The notes beneath the pieces are model-generated. The model searched no databases and was not told the origin of the DNA. It worked only from the letters and a program-made list of their open reading frames with translations. Below, one piece after another: positions 43,541-51,834 of a stretch of 64,000 bases of DNA. The first letter of the stretch is position 1. The number at the start of each line of letters is the position of its first letter. A program made the position numbers and the translations under genes. The stretch lies in contig JAFEDJ010000054.1 of assembly GCA_018241685.1 (NCBI GenBank), positions 372,001 through 436,000 on the forward strand, written 5' to 3'. Origin of the DNA: Pseudomonadota bacterium (GTDB taxonomy: Bacteria; Pseudomonadota; Gammaproteobacteria; Burkholderiales; Rhodocyclaceae).

Positions 43541-44458
43541 CTAGGCGGGTTCGCCCTGCTCGGCGTCCGGCATCACGGTGACGCGCACCTCCGGTGCCTG
43601 GGCGCGGCCGCCGAGGATCACGCCGCGCAGCGGCGACACGTCCTGGAAATCGCGCCCCCAGCCGAGGGTCACATGGCGCAAGTCGGGCTGGATGCCATTG
43701 GTCGGGTCATACTCGACCCAGCCGTTCTGCGGGCACCACACCGCCACCCAGGCATGCGACGCGTCGGCGCCGATCAGGCGCGGCTTGCCCGGCGGCGGAT
43801 CGGTGAGCAGGTAGCCGGACATGTAGCGGGCCGGCAGGCCGATGGAGCGTAGCGCGGCGATCATCAGGTGGGCGAAGTCCTGGCAGACACCGCGCTTGCG
43901 CTGCAGCACCTCGTGTACCGGGGTATTCACCTCGGTGGCCTTGGCATCGAAGGTAAAGGTCTTGAAGATCAGCGCCATCAGTGCCTGCGCTCCGGCGAGC
44001 ACGGGCACCCCGGGCTTGAAGGCTTGGCCGGCAAATGCCGCCAGCGCGGCGCTGCACGGCACCCGCGGCGAGGCGTACAGGTAGCGCAGCGCGGCAAGGG
44101 AGTCCGCATCGCGCGGCTCCGGGTGGTAGCGCAGGCTGTCGCGCACGGTCTCCCATGGCGGTGAATCCTCGGGCTCCGGCAGCTCCCGGCTCATCACCGT
44201 GACATGGCTTTCGGCGCGCACCAGCAGGCCGTCGTGGGGCGTGTCGAGGGATAGCCAGGCGACCGGGTTACCAAAGGCATCCTCGCCCTCGGTCAGGTGG
44301 GCCAGGTCCGGTTCAATGACGATGCGCCCGGATTCGCGGCTCTGCCACGGCAGCGCGCGGGGAATCAGGTGCAGCAGGTGCTGCGCCAGCGACACCGGCA
44401 CGCCGCAAGGGGGGTACTCGGTTTCGTGGAGGATGGTGTAGGCGGCGGAACGGGTCAT
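43541..44458 (-). CDS. Transglutaminase-like protein (bacterial N-terminal domain plus core)
   Basis: A 305-residue cytoplasmic transglutaminase-like protein. The N-terminal beta domain (residues 1-120; YTILHETEYPP start) is the type found before such cores. The catalytic triad is C192 in RGVCQDFAH, H235 in ASHAWVAVW and D251 in VEYDPTNG. It probably acts as a peptidase or amide-forming enzyme. The gene lies seven bases after the ATP-grasp/alpha-E gene, third in a conserved three-gene operon of unknown product. Comparative genomics has linked this operon to peptide ligation or protein tagging. Confidence 0.9.
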   Translation of the reverse strand: MTRSAAYTILHETEYPPCGVPVSLAQHLLHLIPRALPWQSRESGRIVIEPDLAHLTEGEDAFGNPVAWLSLDTPHDGLLVRAESHVTVMSRELPEPEDSPPWETVRDSLRYHPEPRDADSLAALRYLYASPRVPCSAALAAFAGQAFKPGVPVLAGAQALMALIFKTFTFDAKATEVNTPVHEVLQRKRGVCQDFAHLMIAALRSIGLPARYMSGYLLTDPPPGKPRLIGADASHAWVAVWCPQNGWVEYDPTNGIQPDLRHVTLGWGRDFQDVSPLRGVILGGRAQAPEVRVTVMPDAEQGEPA

Positions 44459-44465
44459 GGGGCCT

Positions 44466-46994
44466 TCAGGCGGCAAAGGTGGCCTGGCCGGTCTGGCCAA
44501 CGTGGCTGAAGAAGCGCATCGCCAAGCGGTCGGACAGCGTGCGGCCGGCACTGCCGAGGCGGTCGAAGAGCCCCGCCAGCTGCTGGCTGGCATCGACCCG
44601 CTCGAGGGCCGGGCAGACCGCCTCCAGGCGCCCCCACGGAAAGGCGCGGATCGCCGCGAAGCTGGCCTCCAGCTCGGCCACGCCGAGGTCGACCTTCTCG
44701 TCGGCTTCGAAACGGGCCAGGTAATTGCTGGCCATGCGCACCTGGAAGGCCAGCGCATGGGGGTTGCCGTCGTCCGTCGTCAGCATGTGCAGCGCCGGCA
44801 ACAGTTCGGGCTGGGCGCGGTAGCGGGTGCGGTAGGTGATGATCGAATCGCACAATTCCAGCAAGGCCTCCACCGCCAGCTCCCGCTGCAGCGTGCCGTT
44901 GATGTCGCCATAGGCACGCAGGAAGCGCGCCAGCGTACGGGCCAGGTAGTCCAGGCGCTCGACGCGGCGGCCGACGATGTGCAGGCGCCAGCCAGTGTCG
45001 CGGGTCATGTTGTCCATCGCGAAGCCGGACAGGGACACGAAGGTGGTCAGCGCGCCATCGAGGAATTCGAGCAGCGCCGATACGTCGGTGACCGTCGCAC
45101 GGGCGTCCTCCAACTCTGCGGACAGGCGCTTGAGGGCGTGCCAGTGGTCGAGGGACAGGTGCTCGCGAGCCTGCGTGGCACACCACATGAGACGTTGCAG
45201 GTTGGCCGCCAGGCCGCTGTCGGAGCGGCGATCGAGCACTGCGCGGAACAGATCCAGCTCGGCCTTGGCGATCGGCAGGCTGCCCACCCGGGATTCGACC
45301 AGACCGGCTCCCTCCGCCAGTTCGAGCATCATCGTCAGGGCGCCGGCACGCTCCGATCGCCGCCCCTCCGACAGCCGTGACAAGGCCAGGCGGGCCAGAC
45401 GTGCGACGGCATCGCAGCGTTCACCGTAGCGGCCGCACCAGAACAGGTTCTCGGCCAGGCGCGACGACAGGGTGCCGGTTTCCTCGATCAGGTCGCCGAC
45501 GCGGATGTTGTTGTTGAGCAGGCTGAAGCTGGCCACCGGGCCGTCGGACAACACCCAGGTGTCCTTGCTGCTGCCCCCCTTCTGCATGGTCAGGATGCGC
45601 GTGTTGTCCACCCCGGCGACGCGCGCCAGCCCGCCGGGCAGCACGTTGTAGCCTTCCGGCGTGATCGCCGCGTAGACCCGCAGGCCCATCGAGCGCGTCA
45701 GCAGCTTGCGGCGCTGGCCGCCGCCCCAGGCCGGCGCACGGGACAGTTTGACCAATTCCTGGGCGACGAAGGCCGACGGTTCGGCCTCGATGCGCCGGGC
45801 CACCTCGTCGAACTGGTCTTCGGCGAGCTGGTCGCCGAAGATGACCTCGCTGCCGCCGCCCGGAAAGGTCGGCTTGATGACCAGGCTGCGCAGGTTCTCC
45901 AGCACCTCCTTGCGGGCCGGCTCCTCTCCGCACCACCAGGTGGCCACGGACGGCATGGCCAGCTCCTCGCCGAGCAGGTGGCGGCAGATGCCGGGCAGGA
46001 AGCCCGGCAACGCCGCCGATTCGAGCAGGCCGCTGCCCAGCGCGTTGGCCACCAGCACGCGGCCGGCGCGCACCGCACCGAGCAGCCCCGGCACGCCGAG
46101 GGCCGAGTCGGCACGTAATTCCACCGGATCGCAGAAGTCGTCGTCGAGGCGGCGCAGGATCGCGTGCACACGCTTGAGGCCGGACACCGTCTTCAGGAAG
46201 ACGGTGTCGTTGCGCACCGTCAGGTCCTGCCCCTCGACCAGCGGGAAGCCCATGTTGCGCGCCAGGTAGACGTGCTCGAAATAGGTTTCGTTGAAGGGCC
46301 CCGGCGTCAACAGCACCGTCAGCGGCGGCTCGCCGTCGGTCGGCGCCTGACTCGCCAGGCTACGCTGCAGGCCACGGAAGAAGCCCGACAGACTGCGCAC
46401 CTGCATGTCGCGGAACAGATCGGGGAAGGCCCGCGACACCAGTTGGCGGTTCTCCAGCGCGTAGCCAGCGCCGGACGGGCTCTGGGTACGGTCGGCAATG
46501 ACCCACCAGCGGCCGTCCGGCGAACGGGCCAGATCGGCGGCATAGAGGTGCAGGTAGGCGCCGCCTGGCGGTTTGAGGCCGGAGCACGGCCACAGGAAGC
46601 CCTTGTGGCCGTACACCAGCTCCGGCGGCAGCAGGCCTTCGGAGAGGGTGGTCTGGGCGCCGTAAAGATCGCCGAGCAGCGCGTTGAGCAGGCGTGCCCG
46701 CTGCGTGATCGCCGCCGAGATGCCGCGCCACTCGTCGGCGGGCAGGATCAGCGGCAGCAGATCCACCGACCACGGGCGGTCGGTACCGCGGGGGTCGGCA
46801 TAGACGTTGTAGGTGACACCGTTCTGCTGGATGCCGCGGGAGAGCTGGGCGGCCCGCAGCTTCAGGGTATCGGCGCTGGATTCGTCGATGTGATCGAGGA
46901 ATTCCTGCCAGTGCGGACGCACGCCTTCTTCACCGAACAGCTCGTCGTAGCTGTCGGGTCGATAGGGGTAATGGGCAAGGATGGAGCTGGACAT
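44466..46994 (-). CDS. Circularly permuted ATP-grasp protein fused to alpha-E domain
   Basis: An 842-residue fusion. Residues to about 490 form a circularly permuted ATP-grasp ligase (VDLLPLILPADEW, then GHKGFLWPC, LLTPGPFNETYFEHVYLAR, VIKPTFPGGGSEV and VAQELVKLSRAP). The rest, starting near LSSRLAENLFWCGRYGER, is an alpha-E domain, an all-helical domain found only with these ligases. In many genomes the two parts are separate genes, so this is a fusion. ATP-grasp ligases join a carboxylate to an amine, so the predicted product is a peptide bond or peptide tag. The substrate is unknown. Middle gene of the operon with two transglutaminase-like proteins. Confidence 0.9.
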   Translation of the reverse strand: MSSSILAHYPYRPDSYDELFGEEGVRPHWQEFLDHIDESSADTLKLRAAQLSRGIQQNGVTYNVYADPRGTDRPWSVDLLPLILPADEWRGISAAITQRARLLNALLGDLYGAQTTLSEGLLPPELVYGHKGFLWPCSGLKPPGGAYLHLYAADLARSPDGRWWVIADRTQSPSGAGYALENRQLVSRAFPDLFRDMQVRSLSGFFRGLQRSLASQAPTDGEPPLTVLLTPGPFNETYFEHVYLARNMGFPLVEGQDLTVRNDTVFLKTVSGLKRVHAILRRLDDDFCDPVELRADSALGVPGLLGAVRAGRVLVANALGSGLLESAALPGFLPGICRHLLGEELAMPSVATWWCGEEPARKEVLENLRSLVIKPTFPGGGSEVIFGDQLAEDQFDEVARRIEAEPSAFVAQELVKLSRAPAWGGGQRRKLLTRSMGLRVYAAITPEGYNVLPGGLARVAGVDNTRILTMQKGGSSKDTWVLSDGPVASFSLLNNNIRVGDLIEETGTLSSRLAENLFWCGRYGERCDAVARLARLALSRLSEGRRSERAGALTMMLELAEGAGLVESRVGSLPIAKAELDLFRAVLDRRSDSGLAANLQRLMWCATQAREHLSLDHWHALKRLSAELEDARATVTDVSALLEFLDGALTTFVSLSGFAMDNMTRDTGWRLHIVGRRVERLDYLARTLARFLRAYGDINGTLQRELAVEALLELCDSIITYRTRYRAQPELLPALHMLTTDDGNPHALAFQVRMASNYLARFEADEKVDLGVAELEASFAAIRAFPWGRLEAVCPALERVDASQQLAGLFDRLGSAGRTLSDRLAMRFFSHVGQTGQATFAA

Positions 46995-47080
46995 CTCGCG
47001 AAACTAGCACACACCGACCGGACCTCCGTGCCACGGACGGCACGGAAGTTGTTGATTTTGGTAAAGCGGGCAGGCACCAG

Positions 47081-47113
47081 CGTGGAGGCGAACGAATTCG
47101 CCCCCACGTTTTA
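47081..47113. terminator. Hairpin between the DUF2126 and ATP-grasp genes
   Basis: Arms 47081-47092 and 47097-47108 form an 11-bp stem with one A-C mismatch and a CGAA loop, followed on the plus strand by TTTTAAT. The flanking genes are on the minus strand, where no U tract follows, so it may act as an attenuator or a transcript-stability element rather than a true terminator. Confidence 0.35.
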
Positions 47114-47143
47114 ATCCCCCCGCAAGAGACCGGGAAGCCTCCG

Positions 47144-50100
47144 TCAGCGCCGCAGATCGAGCGTGAAGGGGAACTCCCGCTCGACCGGCGAGACCTGCAC
47201 CGCCGGCTCGCCCGGCGTGTGGCCCATGCGGAAGAAGCGCGCCAGGCGGCGGCTCTCCGCCTCGAAGGCGTTGATCGGGAAGGTCTCGAAGCTGCGCCCG
47301 CCCGGGTGCGACACGTGGTACTGGCAGCCGCCGAGGGAACGGCCGGTCCAGGTATCCACCAGGTCGAAAACCAGCGGCGCGTGGGACGGGATGGTCGGGT
47401 GCAGGCAGGACGGCGGCTGCCAGGCCCGGTAGCGCACGCCGGCGACGTGCTCGCCGACGGTGCCGGTGGGCTGCAGCGGGATCGTGCGGCCATTGACCGC
47501 CAGCAGGAAGCGGTCGTCGGACATGCCGGTCGCCTTGACCTGCAGGCGCTCGACGGACGAATCGACGAAGCGCACGGTGCCGCCGATGGCCCCTTCCTCA
47601 CCCATCACATGCCAGGGTTCGAGGGCACTGTGCAGTTCGACCTGGATGCCACGCACCGCGAAATCGCCGATCTTCGGGAAACGGAACTCCATGTGCGGCG
47701 CGAACCATTCCGGCTTGAAGTCCAGGCCATGGCCCTGCATGTCTTCCATCACATCGTTGAAATCCTGCTGCACGAAGTGCGGCAGCAGGAAGCGGTCATG
47801 CAGCTCGGTGCCCCAGCGCACCAGACGCTCCGGCGCATAGGGCTTGTCCCAGAAGCGGGCCAGCAGGCCGCGCAGCAGCAGTTGCTGGGCCAGCGACATG
47901 CGCGCATGGGGCGGCATTTCGAAGGCGCGCAGTTCGAGCAGGCCGAGGCGGCCGGTGGGGCCGTCCGGCGAGTAGAGCTTGTCGATGCAGAACTCGGAAC
48001 GGTGGGTGTTGCCGGTCACGTCGATCAGCAGGTTGCGCAGCAGGCGGTCGATCAGCCACGGCGGCACGTCCTCGCCGGCCTTCGGGAACTGGCGGAAGGC
48101 GGTCTCGATTTCATACACCGAGTCGTTACGCGCCTCGTCGATGCGCGGCGCCTGGCTGGTCGGGCCGATGAACAGGCCGGAGAACAGGTAGGACAGGCTC
48201 GGGTGGTTGTGCCAGTAGGAGATCAGGCTGCGCAGCAGGTCCGGCCGGCGCAGGAAGGGCGAGTCGGACGGCGTGGCGCCGCCGAGCACGAAGTGGTTGC
48301 CGCCGCCGGTGCCGGTGTGGCGGCCGTCCACCATGAACTTCTCGGTGGTCAGGCGCGAATAGTGGGCTGCCTCGTAGAGGTGAGTGGTGCGGTCCACCAG
48401 CTCTTCCCAGTTGCGCGACGGGTGGATATTCACCTCGATCACGCCGGGGTCGGGGGTGATGCGGAAGTGGGTCAGGCGCGGGTCGGACGGCGGCTCGTAG
48501 CCTTCGATGACGACCGGCGTGCCGAGGGCCTCGGCGGTCGCCTCGATGGCGGCGACCAGCTCCAGGTATTTCTCGAGGCTGGACAGCGGCGGCATGAAGA
48601 TGTGCATCGTGCCGTTGCGCGGCTCGGCGCACATGGCGGTGCGGACGATCCAGTCGGCGGACTTGAACGGCTCCGGCTGGCGGTCGGTGGGGCTCAGCTT
48701 CTCGGCGTCGCGGGCCGCCTTCAGGGCAGCGGCGGCGCGCGCCGCGGCGGACGAGCCGAAGCCGGCCTCGCCGTCCTTCAGCGCGTTGAGCACGGCGGTC
48801 TGACCACCCGGCAGCTGGCGGCGGATCGCAGCATAGTCGGGCAGCGGCGCGAAGACCTGGTGGTGGTCGGGCGGATTGACGTAGGGGTAGTCGCCCTTGG
48901 CCACCCACGGCTGGGAATCCAGCGGCAGGCGGTAACCCAGCGGCGAATCGCCGGGGATCAGGTAGCAGCGCTCGTCGCGCAGGAACCACGGCCCGGTCTG
49001 CCAGTCGCCGGTGTAGCTGTTGAGGCTGACCGGCAGCACGTAGCCGACCGGGTTGGGCAGGCCATGTTCATAGACGCGGCGGATGCGATCGCGCTCCAAC
49101 GGATCGTCGAGGCGCGCATCGAAAGGATCGACGTTGCCCGGCAGGCGGCGCTCCCGCCACAGGTAGTAGAAGGCGTCCTCGAAGGCCGGGAAGACCCGCA
49201 GCGGGTCCAGCGCCAGCCGCTCGGCGATGCCGGCCAGGAAGGCATTGGCCTGGGCGGCGTCCACGTCGCCCGGCGCGGAGGCGTCGGCGATCAGGTCCGG
49301 GTTGGTCCAGATCGGCTCGCCATCCTTGCGCCAGAAGCAGGTCAGCGACCAGCGCGGCAGCTGCTCGCCCGGATACCACTTGCCCTGGCCGAAGTGGGCC
49401 AGGCCGTTGGGGCCGTATTTCTCGCGCAGGCGATGGTAGAGGTCTTCGGCGCGGACACGCTTGGTCGGGCCCATCGCCTCGGTGTTCCACTCGGCGCCAT
49501 CCGGATCGTCGATGGACACGAAGGTCGGCTCGCCACCCATCGTCAGGCGCATGTCGTTGGCGTCGAGGTCGGCGTCGATGCGGTGGCCGAGGGCCTCGAT
49601 CTCGGCCCATTGCTCCTCGGTGTAGGGCTTGGTGACCCGCGGCGCCTCGAACACGCGGGTGACCTCCATGCGGTGCTCGAACTCGCACTCGCACTCGTCG
49701 ATGAGGCCGGAGATCGGCGCCGCCGACGAGGGGTCGGGGGATGCGGCCAGCGGAATATGGCCTTCGCCGGCGAACAAGCCGGAGGTCGGGTCGAGGCCGA
49801 CCCAGCCGGCGCCCGGCAGGTAGACCTCGGTCCACGCGTGCAGGTCGGTGAAGTCCACCTCGGTGCCGGACGGGCCGTCGAGGGATTTCACGTCGGCCTT
49901 CAGCTGGATCAGGTAACCGGACACGAAGCGTGCCGCCAGCCCCAGGTGGCGCAGCAGCTGGACCAGCAGCCAGGCCGAGTCGCGGCACGAGCCGGTGCGC
50001 TTGGCGAGCGTCTCTTCCGGCGTCTGCACGCCCGGCTCCATGCGGATCACGTAGCCGATGTGTTGCTGCAGGTCGGCGTTGAGCTTGACCAGGAAGTCCA

Positions 50101-50524
50101 CCACCCGGGTCTTGTCGCGGGATATGCCGTCCAGATACGTCTTGAATTCGGGCGTGAGCTCTTCCTTCAGGCGGTACGGGGCCAGCTCGTGGCTGAGGGC
50201 GCCGGCATATTCGAACGGGAAGTTCTCGGCCTCGGGCTCCAGGAAGAAGTCGAAGGGGTTGATCACCGACATCTCGGCAACCAGGTCCACCTCCACGCTG
50301 AACTCGGTGACCTTCTCCGGGAAGACCAGGCGCGCCAGGTAGTTGGACTGCGGATCCTGCTGCCAGTTGATGAAATGGGGCTTGGGCAGCACACGCAGGG
50401 AGTAGGACAGGATGCGCGTACGGCTGTGGGGGGCGGGCCGCAGACGGACGACTTGCGGGCCGAGATTGATCGGCCGGTCGTACTTGTAGGAGGTCAGGTG
50501 ATTCAGAGCGACATGGATGGTCAC
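47144..50524 (-). CDS. Large transglutaminase-like protein with DUF2126 region
   Basis: An 1126-residue protein. Residues 1-300 are a transglutaminase module with N-terminal beta domain (LTSYKYDRPINLGPQVVRLRP) and a catalytic triad of C180 in TGSCRDSAW, H229 in DLHAWTEVY and D245 in GLDPTSG. The remaining 800 residues are the DUF2126 region (MGGEPTFVSIDDPDGAEWNTEAMG; HIFMPPLSSLEKYLELVAAIE; HTGTGGGNHFVLGGAT), which looks like a distant glutamine-synthetase-type amidoligase fold. First gene of the operon, 149 bp from the ATP-grasp/alpha-E gene. It is probably a ligase joined to its own peptidase or transferase. Substrate unknown. Confidence 0.9.
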   Translation of the reverse strand: MTIHVALNHLTSYKYDRPINLGPQVVRLRPAPHSRTRILSYSLRVLPKPHFINWQQDPQSNYLARLVFPEKVTEFSVEVDLVAEMSVINPFDFFLEPEAENFPFEYAGALSHELAPYRLKEELTPEFKTYLDGISRDKTRVVDFLVKLNADLQQHIGYVIRMEPGVQTPEETLAKRTGSCRDSAWLLVQLLRHLGLAARFVSGYLIQLKADVKSLDGPSGTEVDFTDLHAWTEVYLPGAGWVGLDPTSGLFAGEGHIPLAASPDPSSAAPISGLIDECECEFEHRMEVTRVFEAPRVTKPYTEEQWAEIEALGHRIDADLDANDMRLTMGGEPTFVSIDDPDGAEWNTEAMGPTKRVRAEDLYHRLREKYGPNGLAHFGQGKWYPGEQLPRWSLTCFWRKDGEPIWTNPDLIADASAPGDVDAAQANAFLAGIAERLALDPLRVFPAFEDAFYYLWRERRLPGNVDPFDARLDDPLERDRIRRVYEHGLPNPVGYVLPVSLNSYTGDWQTGPWFLRDERCYLIPGDSPLGYRLPLDSQPWVAKGDYPYVNPPDHHQVFAPLPDYAAIRRQLPGGQTAVLNALKDGEAGFGSSAAARAAAALKAARDAEKLSPTDRQPEPFKSADWIVRTAMCAEPRNGTMHIFMPPLSSLEKYLELVAAIEATAEALGTPVVIEGYEPPSDPRLTHFRITPDPGVIEVNIHPSRNWEELVDRTTHLYEAAHYSRLTTEKFMVDGRHTGTGGGNHFVLGGATPSDSPFLRRPDLLRSLISYWHNHPSLSYLFSGLFIGPTSQAPRIDEARNDSVYEIETAFRQFPKAGEDVPPWLIDRLLRNLLIDVTGNTHRSEFCIDKLYSPDGPTGRLGLLELRAFEMPPHARMSLAQQLLLRGLLARFWDKPYAPERLVRWGTELHDRFLLPHFVQQDFNDVMEDMQGHGLDFKPEWFAPHMEFRFPKIGDFAVRGIQVELHSALEPWHVMGEEGAIGGTVRFVDSSVERLQVKATGMSDDRFLLAVNGRTIPLQPTGTVGEHVAGVRYRAWQPPSCLHPTIPSHAPLVFDLVDTWTGRSLGGCQYHVSHPGGRSFETFPINAFEAESRRLARFFRMGHTPGEPAVQVSPVEREFPFTLDLRR

Positions 50525-50776
50525 GGGATACTCCGTTCTTGGGGCGCGGTTTGCAGACTAGTTGCCTGACTTAGCAAGCTTCACGCCAAGCGGTTTACGC
50601 CGCTCCTGTTGCGTGGATGTTGCGATCCTGCATCAAACCAAGGCTTTTGGAGTATCGAAATGGGGATGGGACGTGCCGACCCGGCGATAGCCCGCCGTGC
50701 ACGCACCAGAATGGACACCGGGATATGCACCAATAATGTGCATATCCCGGTTAGAAGGTAGCGGAAGCTTACGGCG
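50525..50776. other. Gap with 13-bp inverted repeat
   Basis: No gene is seen. CCGGGATATGCAC (50718-50730) and GTGCATATCCCGG (50738-50750) form a perfect stem around CAATAAT, 27 bp beyond the stop codon of the SUMT gene. It lacks a U tract; it may end the SUMT message or be a protein-binding site. The promoter of the transglutaminase operon should be in 50530-50700, where AT content is higher. Confidence 0.45.
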
Positions 50777-51682
50777 CTAGGCCACGACGGCGCTGCCGGC
50801 CTCCGCCATCGCAGCGTCGAACCAGGCCAGCTTGCCGGCCAGGCTGACCACCTCGCCGACGATCAGCAGCGCCGGCGGGCGGATGCCGGCCAACGTGGCC
50901 TTGTCCGGCAGGGTTTCGAGGGTGGCCGTGACGATGCGCTGGCGCGGCGTGGTGCCGTTCTCGACCAGCGCCGCCGGTGTCTGCGGGGAACGGCCATGGG
51001 CGATCAGCGCCGCGCAGTGGGACAACAGCATGCCGACCCCCATGTAGATCACCGCGGTCTGATGCGGTCGCGCCAACGCCGTCCAGTCCAGCGCCGACTC
51101 GCCGGCGCGGCGGTGGCCGGTGGCGAACACCACCGACTGGGCGTAATCCCGGTGGGTCAGCGGAATGCCGGCGTAGGCCGCCACGCCGCAGGCGGCGGTG
51201 ACGCCCGGCACCACCTCGAAGGGGATGCCGGCGGCCAGCAGTTCTTCCAGTTCCTCGCCGCCGCGCCCGAAGATGAAGGGGTCGCCGCCCTTCAGGCGGA
51301 CCACCCGGCGGCCGTCGCGGGCCAGCTCGACGAGCAGGCGGTTGATGTCCTCCTGCGGCAAGGTGTGATGGCCGGCCTCCTTGCCGACGTAGATGCGCTC
51401 CGCATCGGGCCGGGCGAAATCCAGCACACCATCGCCGACCAGGTGATCCACCACCAGCGCGTCGGCCTCGCCGATCAACCGCGCGGCGCGCAGCGTCAGC
51501 AGTTCGGGGTCGCCCGGCCCGGCCCCGACCAGCGCCACCCGCCCCGCCGGGCGGATGCCGCCGGCAAGCGGCTTGAAGGTCTCGGCCGGGGCGCTGCCGC
51601 GGCCACCGACGAGCTGATCGAGAAAGGCACGCAGGGTGCCGGCGGCAGGCAGGCCGAAGCTGGCGGTGGCGGACGGAGGCAT
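50777..51682 (-). CDS. nirE: Uroporphyrinogen-III C-methyltransferase (SUMT; NirE role)
   Basis: A 301-residue SUMT that methylates uroporphyrinogen III at C2 and C7 to give precorrin-2, first step to siroheme, heme d1 or cobalamin. Visible motifs: GAGPGDPELLTLRA near residue 50 (SAM loop), VRLKGGDPFIFGRGGEE, and VVPGVTAACGVAAYAGIPLTHR. Length is the monofunctional type (CobA/NirE), without the CysG dehydrogenase part; about 40 extra residues precede the first motif. The start at 51682 has GGGAG eight bases upstream. It is divergent from nirS across an FNR/Dnr-type box, so NirE is the most likely role. It could also serve siroheme synthesis. Confidence 0.87.
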   Translation of the reverse strand: MPPSATASFGLPAAGTLRAFLDQLVGGRGSAPAETFKPLAGGIRPAGRVALVGAGPGDPELLTLRAARLIGEADALVVDHLVGDGVLDFARPDAERIYVGKEAGHHTLPQEDINRLLVELARDGRRVVRLKGGDPFIFGRGGEELEELLAAGIPFEVVPGVTAACGVAAYAGIPLTHRDYAQSVVFATGHRRAGESALDWTALARPHQTAVIYMGVGMLLSHCAALIAHGRSPQTPAALVENGTTPRQRIVTATLETLPDKATLAGIRPPALLIVGEVVSLAGKLAWFDAAMAEAGSAVVA

Positions 51683-51740
51683 GGCGGAACTCCCGGAATC
51701 ATGACGGCCGCAATCTATCAGCCGGCCACCTTTTTCGAAC

Positions 51741-51754
51741 TTGACCCGAGTCAA
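51741..51754. promoter_or_regulatory. FNR/Dnr-type box of nirS (and nirE)
   Basis: TTGACCCGAGTCAA is a perfect dyad of the form TTGAC-N4-GTCAA, a known variant of the FNR/Dnr/NNR consensus TTGAT-N4-ATCAA. Its centre is 87 bp upstream of the nirS start and about 65 bp upstream of nirE. A regulator of the CRP/FNR family is expected to bind and switch on nirS when oxygen is low and nitric oxide is present. The regulator gene itself is not in the window. Confidence 0.78.
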
Positions 51755-51834
51755 GGAAGGGGAATAGCCCGGAAGCGCACTCTTCGCCGCAAGCGGGATA
51801 GGCCGCTCGTTGGGTTCATAAAGGGAGATGCACG

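Noticed and set aside
47219..50569. 1116-codon plus-strand open frame opposite the DUF2126 protein
   Set aside because: Shadow frame; the minus-strand product has an intact transglutaminase triad.
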